From Pisaster brevispinus (Eukaryota; Echinodermata; Asteroidea; Forcipulatida; Asteriidae): 64,000 nucleotides of DNA. The stretch covers positions 4,030,001 through 4,094,000 of the forward strand of contig JAMKCF010000020.1 in NCBI GenBank assembly GCA_023634235.1, read 5' to 3'. The translations under genes were made by a program, and so were the position numbers. Shown one piece after another: positions 45,275-59,500 of the stretch. The notes under the pieces are model-generated. The model had not been told where the DNA came from and searched no databases. It saw only the letters and a program-made list of their open reading frames with translations. The number at the start of each line of letters is the position of its first letter. The first letter of the stretch is position 1.

Positions 45275-45585
45275 TGAACAAACCATAACCGAGTTGTTGG
45301 CAGGGTTAGGCTTTGCTACAGAACTGTTTTAACAAATAAAAAACCTTGAAGCAAACCAATCCAATAATGTTGATAAAGTTATAGGTTTTAGTTCCATCAC
45401 TTGAAAATAAAATAGAGGCCGTATATTTTGAGAACATTAACTTTCAAGAGATGTACATACATGTAGCTCCATGATTTAACTATATTACAAAATGTTTCAG
45501 GTAACCAACTCTTTGCGTAGCTCTCAGAAACTGTTTTGATCTTTGAATTTTACGTCAGACACTTGTTTCTGGTCAGGGAGGCCAA
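45275..45585 (+). repeat. Dispersed repeat (pair with 29884-30175)
   Basis: It has the same block order as the copy downstream of TPD52. Confidence 0.55.
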
Positions 45586-46140
45586 CACAAGCCCCTTCTT
45601 ATTGGAAGAAATCCGTTGTTAACATGCAAACAAAAATGCTTGCAATGGTAGCTTAAGAATGATTTGAAGGTTTGCATGGTGGAGACACACTGTGGCAGAT
45701 GTTTGCAGTGGATATTTACCCTTATAATACCATGCTACCAGCCGTCTCCTACCAAAAGACTTCTAGTTCACAGAGACTTCCAAACAAAGTTGCCCTCCCG
45801 AGTGCCAGATATTGCACTCTCCTTGTCACTGCTTTCTCACTAATGTAATTACCAGTAGCATAGGGCATCGTATGATATCTGTTACTTCACAGCTTTTCTC
45901 GCAATAGACACGATACGTACATAGAGGCCACCCTCCCCGAGGTCAAACAATAAAGTCAATAATGGGCACGTGTGTGCATCCCACACAAAACTCTCAGCCA
46001 ATAATAGGTCTTAGAGACACACGTAGCCCTGGATTGGGCAATTTGGGCTATGAAAAGCATTTGTTATGAAATGAATTGAAATGATGGTTGGAAAACTGTT
46101 GTAAAAGTAGAGCACAATGATCCACACAAATATGCCTCAA

Positions 46141-46262
46141 AATTGTGTGGCTTTCCTTATACTTTGTGAACTAACACTGCCCACCATTTTGTGAAGTTAA
46201 CGTCCACAAAATGGTGGACGTTACTAGTTCACAAAGTAAAAGGAAAGCCACACACTTGAATT
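46141..46262. repeat. Hairpin repeat, arms about 53 bp
   Basis: AATTGTGTGGCTTTCCTTAT.. and ..AAGGAAAGCCACACACTTGA are imperfect inverses; the inner arms CCACCATTTTGTG/CACAAAATGGTGG are perfect. Confidence 0.75.
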
Positions 46263-46454
46263 TCTGATGTCATCTGCAGGGTGTCTGTTTCAAGAAAATC
46301 ACTTCAAATTTGGCTGATTCAGGGTTTCTTAATTTCTTTATTCCAAGGAAAATACAAAATCAAGATGGGAGGAGGAGAGTTTGAAGATCCTACTTGAATT
46401 CCAAAACTCCCCAATCTTACCCTAATTTTGAAATTTATCAGTTAACACTACCCA

Positions 46455-46640
46455 GGTTATTGACCCCTTGCACGACAAGCAGGGCACTTACACACACCCT
46501 GTCTGCTATTTTGGGAGTAAAATTGTACATAAAGGTACACCCAAAACAGTGGAAATGTGTATCTTGCGCAGGTGCATTCTGGTCTGCAAGGGACCAATAG
46601 ACTCCCACTTCACTGGCAAATCCCAGGTCTGCCTTTGCAG
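46455..46640 (+). repeat. Relative of the repeat at 1796-2205
   Basis: It contains GACCCCTTGCACGAC, AGGGCACTTACACACACCC and TATTTTGGGAGTAAAATTGT, then GTGCATTCTGGTCTGCAAGG. Confidence 0.5.
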
Positions 46641-46911
46641 GCTAGCCCTTACGTAGAAACATGATATGTCACTTCTTATTGTTTCACCTTACTTAACTTT
46701 GGCTTAATCTTAATTTAAAAGTGATTTTAGACCTGAGCAAACGGTGAGATAATTATTTACATGTATTTAAATTATTTATTGAAATTTTTTGTTATTTTAA
46801 ATTATTAGTTATCAATCGTTATTGATTATCAACATCTCAGTCAAGATTTCATCTGAGCAAGTAATATATGTTCATCATGTTCATGTACATTCCTTTACAC
46901 AATTCATTCAG

Positions 46912-47291
46912 CAGGGATCAAAATAAACATTGGACCGCAGGCTTAAAGGCAATTATTTTAGCATTGGGCCAGTAAACTCAAGATCGACAACCTTGTATTT
47001 TAAAAACCATAATACCTCATTGTGTAATATCATCAATGTTGACTTTAATTCTGATGAATACCTTTGAATTCTGTTGAGCATCAACCTACATTATACTTAC
47101 CCATTTATAAAGGACAAGTGAGGTAAATCTTCTACTACTTGTAGAAAAAACAACAACAAAAACAGCTTATATCTATTTTGATTCTGGTCTTGTACAAAAA
47201 ATTGTTGGTCTAGTAAAACTTTTGAGCTACATGCCCTGTTGTCTTGTAGATTCCCCCCCCCCAAAAAAAAAAAAAAAATGAATAAGCCCTA
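46912..47291. mobile_element. CAGGGCTCGAATTT-family MITE with 7-bp target duplication
   Basis: CATTCAG flanks it exactly (46905-46911, 47292-47298). The left end is CAGGGATCAAAATAAACATT and the right end AATAAGCCCTA. The right side carries poly-C/poly-A expansions. It lies 150 bp downstream of the ACOX1 stop. Confidence 0.7.
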
Positions 47292-47437
47292 CATTCAGCA
47301 AAGTTCAACCACCATGCTTCAGGTTGTAGGCTTTTATAGCTGCCCAGCCACTATGTTGTCATTGCAAACAACAGTCTGGACCACTCTAGTAATGAAGAGG
47401 CTTGACTAAAGGTCTGTTGTCTCCAGTAAGGTTCCCT

Positions 47438-47506
47438 CTACAGTTTGGCTTGAGCAATGTTCTCCTTGAGGAATGGTTTGATGTACAGGTGGTATGCATC
47501 TTTGAC
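47438..47506 (-). CDS. ACOX1: ACOX1 last exon with AKL peroxisomal signal
   Basis: It encodes [20 protein letters not shown] then K-L and TAG. The C-terminal tripeptide AKL fits the PTS1 consensus (S/A/C)(K/R/H)L recognised by PEX5, where vertebrate ACOX1 has SKL. The acceptor is TTTTAG. The 3' UTR continues below 47438; no polyadenylation signal could be assigned. Confidence 0.94.
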   Translation of the reverse strand, partial: VKDAYHLYIKPFLKENIAQAKL

Positions 47507-50500
47507 CTAAAAGATTGGAAATGAATACAAATGATGTGTAAATCATTGAGGAATACACTCAGTTCGCATCAAAAGTAAAACAAACGGTTTCCCATGTCTT
47601 TGTGTACAAAACCTTGCCATGCCAGCACCCTGTCAATAGTGACACAGCTTGCAGCACTTGCGCGTGTGGATCGGTCCATACTAATTTCCCCCTATGTAAA
47701 ACTTTGTGAAACAAATCAAAAACTTAATAGTGGGAAAATACATCATTGGTTTTTGGACGAGCAAAATCATTCACATCCAGTCGTTCTTTTGGTGCTCGAT
47801 ATTTGGCATGGTGTACCCCCCTCCCAGTGTGTCTCCATTGTGTTCTGGGAATCTCAGGAATACTTTAGAGGATCTTTTGGCATGTTTAGGTGTACTTCTG
47901 TACAAAAAGGGAAGCTGAACAAGTTGACGCAAAACAAAAATACAGACTCTGACTGTTCCAAACATTACCTCTTGCTGGTTCATTGGGGCAGACTTGGCCC
48001 ACTTGTACATGTTCTCATAGACATTGCCATCATACCGTCCCATGACAGAAGCCATGTGTTTATCATGGATGTCAAAGGAGTCGACCAGCGCCACGGCGTT
48101 GGGGCGGACCTCGACCAAGAGGCGAATCAACTGACGGTCGATTAGATCCAGCTGCTGACCAGTCAAGTAACCATCCTGGATGGGGGTTGAAAGAGATTTA
48201 CATCCTGGGTTTAACAAAACTGAACGTCATTTAACAGCGTTTTTTTCCCCCTTACCACCCCTCCTTCTGAACAACACATCAGCCTAATATAAGCTGGGCC
48301 TGCAGACAGCCAGCCCCCCCCCCCCTCAAAAAAAAAAGGAATAAAAATCATCAGTATGCTGTTACATGGTATCAGCCTGATCACCATAGTCAGAGTCAAA
48401 CAGTTTGGGTGTTGAGTTACTGAATGGTGTTGATCTGAGCACTGATCTAGGAAACTTACCAGGCTTTTACATGGTATCAGTCATACAATGAGATTCCAAC
48501 AGTTTGGGTGTTTGGTCGCATACATGTATGACGGTCAGACTTTAGATAGGAGTGTAAAATTCCTTATTCCTGAGATCCAAAGTTGATCATAAGTTTTCTG
48601 CTGAGTTACAATCATGTCAGCTTTCACAGCAAAAGTCATTCAAGTACTTTAAATTTTCCATTATCAAATATGCACCTACTCTGAAATTTGACTTTTTTAA
48701 AAGAATTTAAATCTCCCACCTGCAAGAAGTCTCCTCTGTTCTCACTGATTCCATGGATGGCGTAAACATGGAACATAGTCATCATGACTTTCTTTATGGC
48801 TAGAGGGACATCCATGCTCTCTAGGGCAGAGTAGAAGGTCTGAACGACAGAGAGATGACAGTGGGCCTAAGGAGGTGGCAAAGAATGAAAAACAAGATGT
48901 TTGGGTTTCCAATGAAAGGTAGTAGGCCTATGACCGTGATGGTGTCATTGAAGAAATTTATTTGGTATATCCATTTGGTAGTGTTATTATAATGAAAAGG
49001 ATTATGGCAGAAGGTTTGTCTTTCAGATTGTGTGCACAGTAGGGTTTGTGAATAGGTTTATGAGTTGAACTTTGGCAAGTTTAATTTTAAAATGCTACGT
49101 TTGAAGAGCTTTCATAAAAAATACCCTATACTGATTAATGAATATGCCACATGGTGGTATCATTTTGTCACATTTTATATTTACATACATGTAACAATTT
49201 TCCAGCTAAGAAGTTGGCACATTTAAAAAAAAATATTTATGTAATGTTTACTTAATAAAAATCTAAACCTGATGACGTCATGTTGGCGTCACTACAGCAG
49301 TGTCATTTACAAGTGCGGATCTTACTAAGTTCAAAGATTATGTGAGGTTGGGAAGTGTGCCTTTGTTAGTGGACAAAAATGTTGACACTTGACTGTTAAA
49401 GGTGTTTGGCATGGATAGCTGTATTAAAGACTAACCAAGCATAACACCTTGATCGTAGACTATATCGCATGGTCATGAAGATGTCGAATGCATCCATACA
49501 CGTAATGTGTACATGTATGGTAAACATAGTGTAAATTGTATCAGTTCTTTTCGTTGTCAATGTGGGTCAATACGAGTGTGTGCTTTAACGTCTGGTTTGA
49601 CCAGAAGTAAAGGTCAGACCACTGCTATCTCTGTGCTAAATTGCCTTGTATGACATCACTGTGACTTTGGGCACCATACATGCTTCACCACAAGTTTACC
49701 TGGACTATCAAGCCACAGACGCATCTGCCATCTGCTAATTATGACACAGCCTACCTCAATGGTAAAGTTAATTGTGAGCTTGGAACTCATTCTTACATTT
49801 GCTGCTCTGATCAGGTAGAGATGATTTTGGTTCCAGGCTAGAGGTTTAACCACACCAGACTTCTCAGTGTTAGCAAGATGCTCTGCTGTCTGCATGATGA
49901 TCCTGTACATACAAACACCAGGTACTTTGAATCTAGAACTTCACACACTGTGTCCATTTTAAAACCACGCTTTAGGCTTACTCTCCAGCTTAAGAACCAC
50001 CCGTCTGTTCAAAGACCTGTTTTAAAATGAGTGACAGGGCCATAACTGGAACCTAAGCCCTAGCTGTGGGTTCAAAAAGGGCCAATGTATACGGATGTTA
50101 GTACAAAGATTTGTCCACTGACCCTGTCGGATGAGACGTAAAGGCGTAGGTGCCATATGTTTTAGATCTCAGTAGTTTTATTCATCATTAAGGGACCAAG
50201 GGTCAAAAGAAGGCGCAGCAGATACAAAAAACACAAACCACACACAAAACAACCACTATACTAAACAAAATTAATGGATCTAGCGGTGTTCGTTGTAGCG
50301 GCGTTCTAACTGTTTAAATGTTTCTCATAATTTAAAATAATAGCTGTCTTTTAATGTACCTGTCATAACATAATGAGTGCTTTGAGAGGCCTGTACTATG
50401 TAGATCGTACATGTAGATAAAACATTACTTGTGGATTAAAAGTGTGTATCTTTTCCGTTATTGTTGCCCACAAACAATCTGAAACCTCCCTGTTGCATTT

Positions 50501-53500
50501 TCAGCCACTAAAAAGATATGATATTCATACATGACCAAGTTTACTACATAGATCAGAAAAATGCAAGTGATACTGTCATTGTGGCGAACCCCCTTCTTCA
50601 TAGGAAAAGCACATTAACTTGATTGATGTAAGACTCCTATCTCTCCTGACCAATGTGATCAGTTACCTTTGAGCCTTGTGACGGTAAGCATCCAGAAGTA
50701 CCTTGGGGTTGAGGAAGTCAGCTTCAGAGCTTGCTGAGCAGCAAGCTTGAGGGGACTCTCCCAGGTACGACATGACGCCTTGTGCCGGCTTGCCCAATTT
50801 TAGCTGGCCAACACATTTCATCAGAAACCTTCACAGGAAAACAAATGCCAAAAATGTTTTCAATCTGATATTTTATATATGAAAATGGATTTTTGCGGGA
50901 AAAATTAATCTGATCAGGATTTATAACTGTATCGCTATTCATTTTTTGACCATTATATACACAATCACAAAAATGTAAGCAAAATTGAATAAGGAACCAG
51001 TCTTAAAAGTTACATTTAATGCAGTACATATAATAATTTGGTCTGTAACCTACTTCTGCTAAGCAAGAGTTTTAAATGCTTAGCAGCTCTATGAACTTGG
51101 TCCACTGTGCTTAACCTGGTTGTGAGATTTTACTACGGAAAATGCCATATCTTACCTAGCCGTCTGCAAAAGCATGACTGTGTTCTCGCCCTCGTAGGTG
51201 CAAGCCGGAGCCGTGTTGGCATACAGCAGCGGAAACCCACTGGCTTCTGAGTAGCCATGCCCGCCACATGCCATCCGAAGAAGCTCTATTCCAGCAGTGG
51301 CCGCACTGGATGTGAAAGCCTTCAGCCCTGCAGCTGTGGCATGAAGCTGAAATTGCAAGAGTGTCAAGTTTTAAGGGGTGTCCAACTTTGCTTAAATGCA
51401 TTATAGCATTATTAGTAGTCATACAAACAGGCATAGCTGTGTTACCTCAGACACACTTGTGTCTCAACATGCTCAAAGATGAAATTCTAAGCTTGTAACT
51501 GCCTAAAGATCTCCACAAAACGCTGCTCCTAAAAACTGTGCTGTTACTGTACTATTTCCCACTTCATTTATACTTACCTCGGGGAGGACATTGAAGTTAC
51601 CACCACTGACTGCATCAAGGCTTTGTGCAAACATCTGCTGCATTTGTTTACCTGAGAACGTGAAGGCAAATGCCATGGCCAGATATGGAAACAGCTTCAG
51701 CTGTTGGCTCTGATAATCTATCACCTGAGGCTCACCCGCTCTGGAATGAGATCAACAAAATGACAGTTGAACAACAATATTGAGCTCTTGCACTGACATC
51801 ACACGTCTGCCATTTCAAGCATCAACTTGCATATTGCATACATTAAAGATATTGAAGCGTGAAAACAAGTGCACGTCGTGTAAAATGCACTAGGAATCAC
51901 TTAGGAGTTATCACACATTGGTGCAAGGATAAACCAAAAATCCACATTGCAAAAATAAATTATACCATGTAAATCTTCATAATTTTGTGATTGATCTGAA
52001 ACAATGCTGAGATGTAACATTTCAATTTTTAAGAGTCCACATTTTACTCCTGGGGATCATAGCACAATACTTAAATCAAAATGGGTTATATCACAAATAC
52101 TTTTCCAGAACTATCAAAACTCATTAGAGAGATTGGTGTTGCCATAAACATTCAAAGTCAACATGAGTTTCAAGTTACCCTGGAATGAGTTCGGACTGTC
52201 GCCTGACGGCACTGTAGCGTACAGCAATGGTTGATGCCTGAGCTAAATCACGACCCATACTACCAACAATCATACTGCGGATCAGTATCATACTACCATA
52301 AGAAAGCTTGGCTGCAGGTGGGGCAACATAGCTACCGTCTGGTTCAACCTGGAGATAAAAAGTATTTGATTAGAGATAAGAGTGCTGCATTGTTGTATCC
52401 CAACCCACTTTCTACAACACTTGCCAGTAAGTTGACCAACCATTGAACTGCAAGGGTGAAAACCTGTGCAAAGAAATACAGTACAGTCTCGTGTACTGTG
52501 TAGATTTAAGCATTCACCACCTGTGTTCTCCATTAACAGTGGTCTGCTGGCTAAACTAGTTAAAACACTTCAGGGCCACTCAAACCTCTGTACAAGAGGT
52601 CCAACTGGCTACATGTAGTTCAATATTGAAAAGAGACCACTAATTAACAAGAAATATGGAGAGAGGGTGAACACGCTATAAGGACTAACAATGAAATGAA
52701 ATGATAACTTGTCCAGCTGACCATCAGACAAGTCACTAAAAGAAATTAAGGGCAAACCCTGAACACATGGTGTCATACTGCAAGCTAGCATGGGTTGACT
52801 GTCTATGCATTAACCACATGGTATCATATATCAGGCTATCGCAGTGCATCCAATGCTCATGACAATGTACATGGTGGATCGCTAGGGTTTTAGGGAAAGA
52901 ACATGAACATTAATAGTCTGGGGGAAAAGAATGTAAATGTCCATCATCTAGTAATATTGGCGTTAATGAAAACACCATGCAACCTTGCCAACATCTAACA
53001 AGAACTTGAGTCTCTGTAAAGTGTTACCAGAACCAACATATTTTAAACCATGCATTTCCCATCAGTACCATTTAATTGTATGGGTGTCTAATCCCGTCTA
53101 ATGTATAACCAAGCATTACATTGAGGCCATGGAAGCCATGGCTTCCAGTGCCCTGGTCTTGACCGTGGTCATGTTGGTGCCCGTTCAACAGAGTCCCATA
53201 GACATTAAGATTTTCCAATGGACATGATAGGAGTGCCATTTCCAAATAGAAAATGGTCTTGCCCTCTCAAAGATGAAATTTTAGGCCAGTGCTATAGATG
53301 CCGGGCGCTAACTCACCTGTGCATACTTCATGAGCATGTTCTCTCGTGGGATGCGTGCATGTGTGAAACGTAGGAAACCGTTATCAATGCTTTTGTAGCC
53401 CATTTTGGGACCGATGTCACCCAGTTCAATACCTAAATGTGCGGTGAGAGAAAATTATGCTAACAGATAATTTGCTTGATCACAATGAAGAGTGTTGGTG

Positions 53501-56500
53501 ATAATACTTCAGGTGTTCAGCCTTAATTATAATTATTTTTTAACACTGTTACTATATCTTTCCAGCATTGCAAAAAAAAAGATCCTCAAAAGCGACTAGC
53601 ACTGTAATCTGCAGTCCTGAAGATACCTCGGGTAGTCAGGCAGGGACTGAAAACCCAATCCACATGCAAGGCTCCGGTTCAGGGTTTAAAGTGGGATCCT
53701 CGGAAGTGAAAAGCAGGTAAGAAACCACTAAGCCTCCCTGAATGCCTCAGTCATCTAACCTCAATCATTTGGGCCCAATTTTATGGCTCTGCTCACTGTA
53801 AGCAAAAAATCAGCGCTTACTTAAGTGCGGAAGTCCGCACTTACATCAAGTGTACTTCACAGGTTAGTAGGGAAGTTTTGCTTGTGCATCTGCGTACTCC
53901 ACATTACTAGGCATTCTTCGCCTACACAGCTAGCGCAGAAATTTGGCACCTGTCCTGTAAGCAAAGAATGGTGATTGCAAGCACAGAATTCGTCGGTAAG
54001 CAGAGCCATGAAACTGTGCCCGGATGTCACTTTTTAAGGCTTGTACCTTATGCTTTGTAGCTTAAAACCTTCTAGGACTCTTCATGTGAGTTTAAACTGG
54101 AGGTTTGCTTTGAGTGATGAATTTTCACTGGTCATTGTTATAGAATATCAGGGCTATTGCTACTGAATCAGCATCTGCTATGGTTTCAGGTAGGTTACTC
54201 CACAAGCTGATGGATTTATACAAGAATAACCAGGTCTCATTATACTGATGTTGTCCTGTGTTTCTGCTGCCTTACCTGGTAGTGGCATGTGGTCTTCCAG
54301 GCTTCGTAGAGGCACCATGAACATGTGAACCCCATGGCATTTGCCCTTTGTGTAGAGTTGTGCAGCAACCACAGCGTGTGTTACTGACTTGCCCACTGTT
54401 GGAAATCAAACACATAAAATCTTTTGAGCAGGAACATAGTGGAACAACTTTGCATGGAATTTTCTTTATAAATATTAAAGTACAAGTACATTAACCGCAT
54501 GAAATCATATAGGCTTGCATAGCGCTTCCATCAAGCCAAAACATAGGAGTGATTCTGAATGGTCACACTAGATGGGTTTTAAGAGTAATAACATAATTTT
54601 CTTCTCTTTAAATAACTTGTTTGTAATTTTTTTTAATACCATGAATACACGTAATAATAACATGCAGTTCTTATACAGTGCTTTATCATATCCTAAGGGT
54701 GTCTCAAAGCGCTCATTGTTTTTTCTCTTAGCTATGTTGAGCTACAGTATGTTCAACACATAAAACCTTCTTCTTCTTTTTTTACATAGCACCATGTAAT
54801 GGTTTTACAGGGTGCTGTGGTGCCATCTGCAGCCAACCATACATGTACCAGAAAACACCAGGGCGATCCCCTTCGCTTAACGATACATGTGTACAAGTGA
54901 ACTGGGTTCTTTTTACATGCATTACACAATAAACAGGACCAGCGGCTTTACCTCCCATCTGAAGGACAGACTAGTAATGGTTAAGTGCCTTGCTTAAAGG
55001 CAAGTGTCATGAAAACTGCACTCGAACCCACACTCTGCTGGTTAGAAACACCAGAGCTTGAGTCCAGTTTGCTTGACCACTTGGCCACGACACGCCACAA
55101 CAAAAGGCTGAAAAACTATCTTTTAATCGATCAACATTCACCTCATATAATATCATAATAAAGGCTGGCATGTAGTGCATCCATCATTTAAAACCACAGA
55201 AATGATACTTAATGGGCAAACTTAAATATATATAAAACAGTTGTCACAATTTTCTTGCTAGTAAACTAAAATAGATTCATTCCATGACTAAAGCTTACAG
55301 TTTCCAGGCCACCATTTCATGGAGGTCAGAGTTGGGCTGTGCATCACAAACTCCTCTGTAGAGGGGTCATAGGTCGCTGTAGTCTCCAGCCCACGCAGAA
55401 ACGTTCCTAAATGAAGGGAATCAAAGTGAACATTAAGTACGTCATTTCACTGTTAGCAATGTGAAAAATTGTAAGCACCAACATCAAAGGGGCTTATACA
55501 TGAATTATTCATGTGCGAAAACAGTCTACATATACATCAACACTTTAGCATCTATTTTAACTTTAGAAGCTTCTACATTGCCACTGACCAACTCATTTAT
55601 GAGTTTGTTTTTTGGTATTTGGGGTGTTTTTTTAAGTGAGTTTTTCTTACTTATAACAAAATTTACTTTTAATCATGGAAATAATAGTGCAAGTTATCAA
55701 ACCTTCCTTTTACATTAATGCCATCTCTAAAATGTATTTAAAAAAACCCATAAAGACCTGTCCCCTATAGATATTCTGCTAAAACTCAGACAATGTTAAC
55801 CTTTCAAGTTTTTGCTTATTAACATAGGGTCGGTTTTTTCATAGGTCGGGCACTCTATATAAGGGTCAATGTCGGATGGATTAAAATATTGTAGCATGAA
55901 AAGGTCTGCTTACACGTGTCGGACTGGTGCCCAACACAAAGATTTTGTTGCTGTGTGAAAAGGCCTATGGTTTGAATGAATAAGAACTGAAAGATCAACA
56001 CTTCTCTGCATATTTACATATGTCACTTTGCCAGTGGTTTCAAAGAAGCACATTGTGCAGTTCATAAAAATGGTACATGTAGACATCAAAATTGGGTCAG
56101 ATGATGACATACGTATTATTTGGGGGAAGGGTGGAGGATCAGGAGGGTTGACGGGTTTAAAGGGATGAATCCTTGCAACTTGTGGGTGTTGTTTGCAGTA
56201 CACCACATACATTGGAGATGTACATGTAGCATATGTAATATTGGTATGGTACTGTCACTCAAGGTGTGATTTATTAGATAGTTTATCCTGGAGCTCAGGG
56301 CTCGAATTTTACACTGGACTGCAGGCCTGAGGCAAGTGGTTATACACCGCGTTTACACTAGATCCAGAAAGGTGGATTGAGATCCGGCATTTTTTTAACG
56401 ACCGCAGATCAAGATCCTGTGTCGCGTTTACACCAGCGCTTGATCCCACTTTTGAACCGGATGTATATTGGTCACGACGTCACCGCTCCTCGCAAAGAGC

Positions 56501-59500
56501 TCAAAGGTCACGATTACAGCGTGCAATTTCTAGAAATAATTATTATCAATGCGAAGGTAGAATGCAGAAAATACAGTACAGCAAATGGTACGGATAACAA
56601 CAACCATGCAGGTAGAAATATTTTGTAGATGGGAATTAACAAAACAGCAACAAGGCAAGCTCCGAACGTAACGATGTATGTATAAAAACAACAAAACGTT
56701 TCACACTCGCACAGTCCATGTGCACACAGCACACACAAAAATATAAACAGCAACGGATGTCCCACCAAGCACAAGCAAAAAGCGCGCCATTCGTAGTGAA
56801 ACCGGAAATGACCACATCGAATTGCGGTGTCTGATCCACCTTTGCGTTTACACTTGTATTTGGAATCCACTTTGCCGGATCTGATCCACCATTTGCCAGA
56901 TTCAACCCTCCTCGAAAGGAGGACTAAAATTGCCGGATCTTGAACCGGGTCTGATCTGGCTTTTTTGCGTTTACACTAGCCGTTAATCCACATTGCCGGA
57001 TCAAACCCGGGTCTGATCCACCTTTCTGGATCTAGTGTAAACGGGGTCTTAGTGTTGGGCCAGTAAACTTATGACCGGACAAGTCCGGTGGTCTTGTGTT
57101 TTTCAATTGAACAACAATACCTCACTGTTAATGTGTAATATCTTGAACAGAAACAAATTATGTTCAAATGTTGACTTTAAGTCTGGAAAAATGCCTTCTA
57201 ATTCTATTGAGTAATAAAGTTAGCCTAATAGTGCAAAGAAACAGATGTGATAAATTTTCTCATACAGATGTCTCAGTGCATTTCAACTCGGGAAGTGTTT
57301 TTCTCACTTTGATTCTGGTCATGTACTTTTAGCATTTCTGGTGCAGTAAACGTTTTGAGCTACACTAAGCCCTGCGTTTTGTGGACTTTTCTCCCAAATT
57401 CGAGCCCTAGTAGCTATATTGGACTTCTCTTTGTTAGTCTGCTCCAATCTTAATTCAGGGAGTACACAAAATGTAAACTTTCTGCACAAAAACCAGAGCA
57501 GGATAGACGGAACATTGAAGAGACCAATACAGTTTTTCTATGAAGTACATTTCGTCAGCGTTTTCACGAAGTAGCACGCTACGTGCTTAAGGAATTTTTT
57601 TTTACATTTTAATTTTTTTACATTTCTGTTGATAATGCATGAAGACCTACAATTCCATGAAGTTTCAAAGCTCAGACAGCTTTACTTTTTTAATTAAGCT
57701 AATGAGTGTTTTCAACTTTTGCCCAATTGTGGCATTTTTTGTTTTCACGAAGTAGCACCCAACTTCTGTTTACCATTGTAATGCACGGCACGCACTCAAG
57801 TCAAAGTGAGGTAAAAACGTTTTCACGAAGTAGCACGCAACTTGTGTGAGCGCGCGCGCGCTGACCTAGTTTCATGAAATAACACAAAATGCTGTGTTGT
57901 AGTATAGGCGCGTGCTACTTCGTGAAAACGCAAAAAGACATATTTCGCACTTTTTTGGTTTCACGAAGTAGCACGGAACTTCTCTCGTGTCTAGTTTCTT
58001 AATTAATTATGCAAATGAGTCAAAATAAGATTATTTTTTAAGTTCGAGTCATCAAGTATCTACATTGAGAAATTTAAATGGAAATACTTTGAAGTTTTGA
58101 AGGAAAGTGGGTTTCTAAAAAATGTTCAACTTCAGAGGCCGTTTTCTCTGATTGTTATTTTTTTGCTGGTATAGCAGTGCGTGCTACTTCGTGAAAACGC
58201 TGACGATTTGTAAACATGTTAACAACATATCCAACATTTCTTAAATTATTAGAGATATAGTTAAATTACCTACTTTATACATGTAGGTACATTGCAGTAA
58301 TGTACATGTATGTAAAATGTAGACGATGTAAAATGTACATGCTGTAAAATGTACATGCTGTAAAATGTACATGCTGTAAAATGTACATGATGTAAAATGT
58401 ACATGCTGTAAAATGTACATGATGTAAAATGTACATGATGTAAAATGTACATGATGTAAAATGTACATGATATAAAATGTACATGATGTAAAATGTACAT
58501 GATGTAAAATGTACATGATGTAAAATGTACATGTACGTATTTTGTTTTAACACAGTAATTTTTATTGGTCGAGAATCGATCATGTGATGTGCTACAAAGC
58601 TGCATGCACATGGCTTAGGGGAACATGAGTGATGTACATGTACCCCACAGGGTAAATTACCTTGATCGTAAGAAGAGGAATCTATTACCATAGTATAACA
58701 AAACAATATTTTCATACTGTGTCATGAGGGGCCATGGGTTTTGTGCTTCACTTCAGGTACCATATTAAGCACCCTCAGGTGTACAAAACACCCTAGACCC
58801 CATCACAGCGTGGAACAATTGAACATTGTACATGGACCAATGCAAACCAACCTGCCTACATTTGCAGATAAAGCCATTACACAGAGCTATGAACAGAGTT
58901 TATCTTTACATATATAGAATGTTATTGTTTAATAATCTATTTTATAGCCTTGTGATACCATTTTGTCATCTCCTATCAATTTAAACTAGCCATTATCAGT
59001 CTCTGTAGTATTAAATCTTTATCCCATTTTTAATGTTGGTCAGCATCTTATCCTGCTGATCAGCTCATCTAGACAATGTCTGCATAGGATTCAACCGTAA
59101 AAAGCCTTCAGGGTTTGTTTTATTTACATTGCACATGTAATCCAAGTTTCATAATGGTGAAACACAGCTACCAAGCATTTTATGTAGGCCTACATGTCTG
59201 ATGTACGTGTAGAACACAAAACTTTAAAATGAGACAGAAAACAATTTCACCATTAATCCCTACTTAGCCACTGATAATTAGTTTAAATAACTGAATAATG
59301 GCCTACATTGTACATGTATATGTATGTCTTGTCACAGATTTCGTGAACTTTCACAATAAAAAACAAACTCACATTTGATTATTGATCATGTCCCTATGTA
59401 TGAGTGGGGGGGGGTGGGGGTGGTCCCTTACTGCAAAAGGGGAAGAGCATTCACCAAGTTCTACAAATTCACAATATGGCGTCTCAAATATATAAGATAC

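Noticed and set aside
47594..48145. 183-codon plus-strand ORF
   Set aside because: It runs antisense over the conserved ACOX1 exon 47969-48175 and through a dispersed repeat; it has no protein-like conservation of its own.
56514..56870. 118-codon hydrophobic ORF on the minus strand, like a small membrane protein
   Set aside because: It lies wholly inside the Harbinger-like MITE 56343-57048, is T-rich in translation and starts in the repeated subterminal motifs; chance is the better explanation.
58311..58533. CRISPR-like array
   Set aside because: There are no unique spacers: the units are contiguous 16-bp repeats in an animal intron.
58241..58715. Minus-strand ORFs of 91-146 codons with repeating [19 protein letters not shown] peptides
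   Set aside because: They are translations of the 16-bp minisatellite; all three frames are open because the unit lacks stops and is not a multiple of three.
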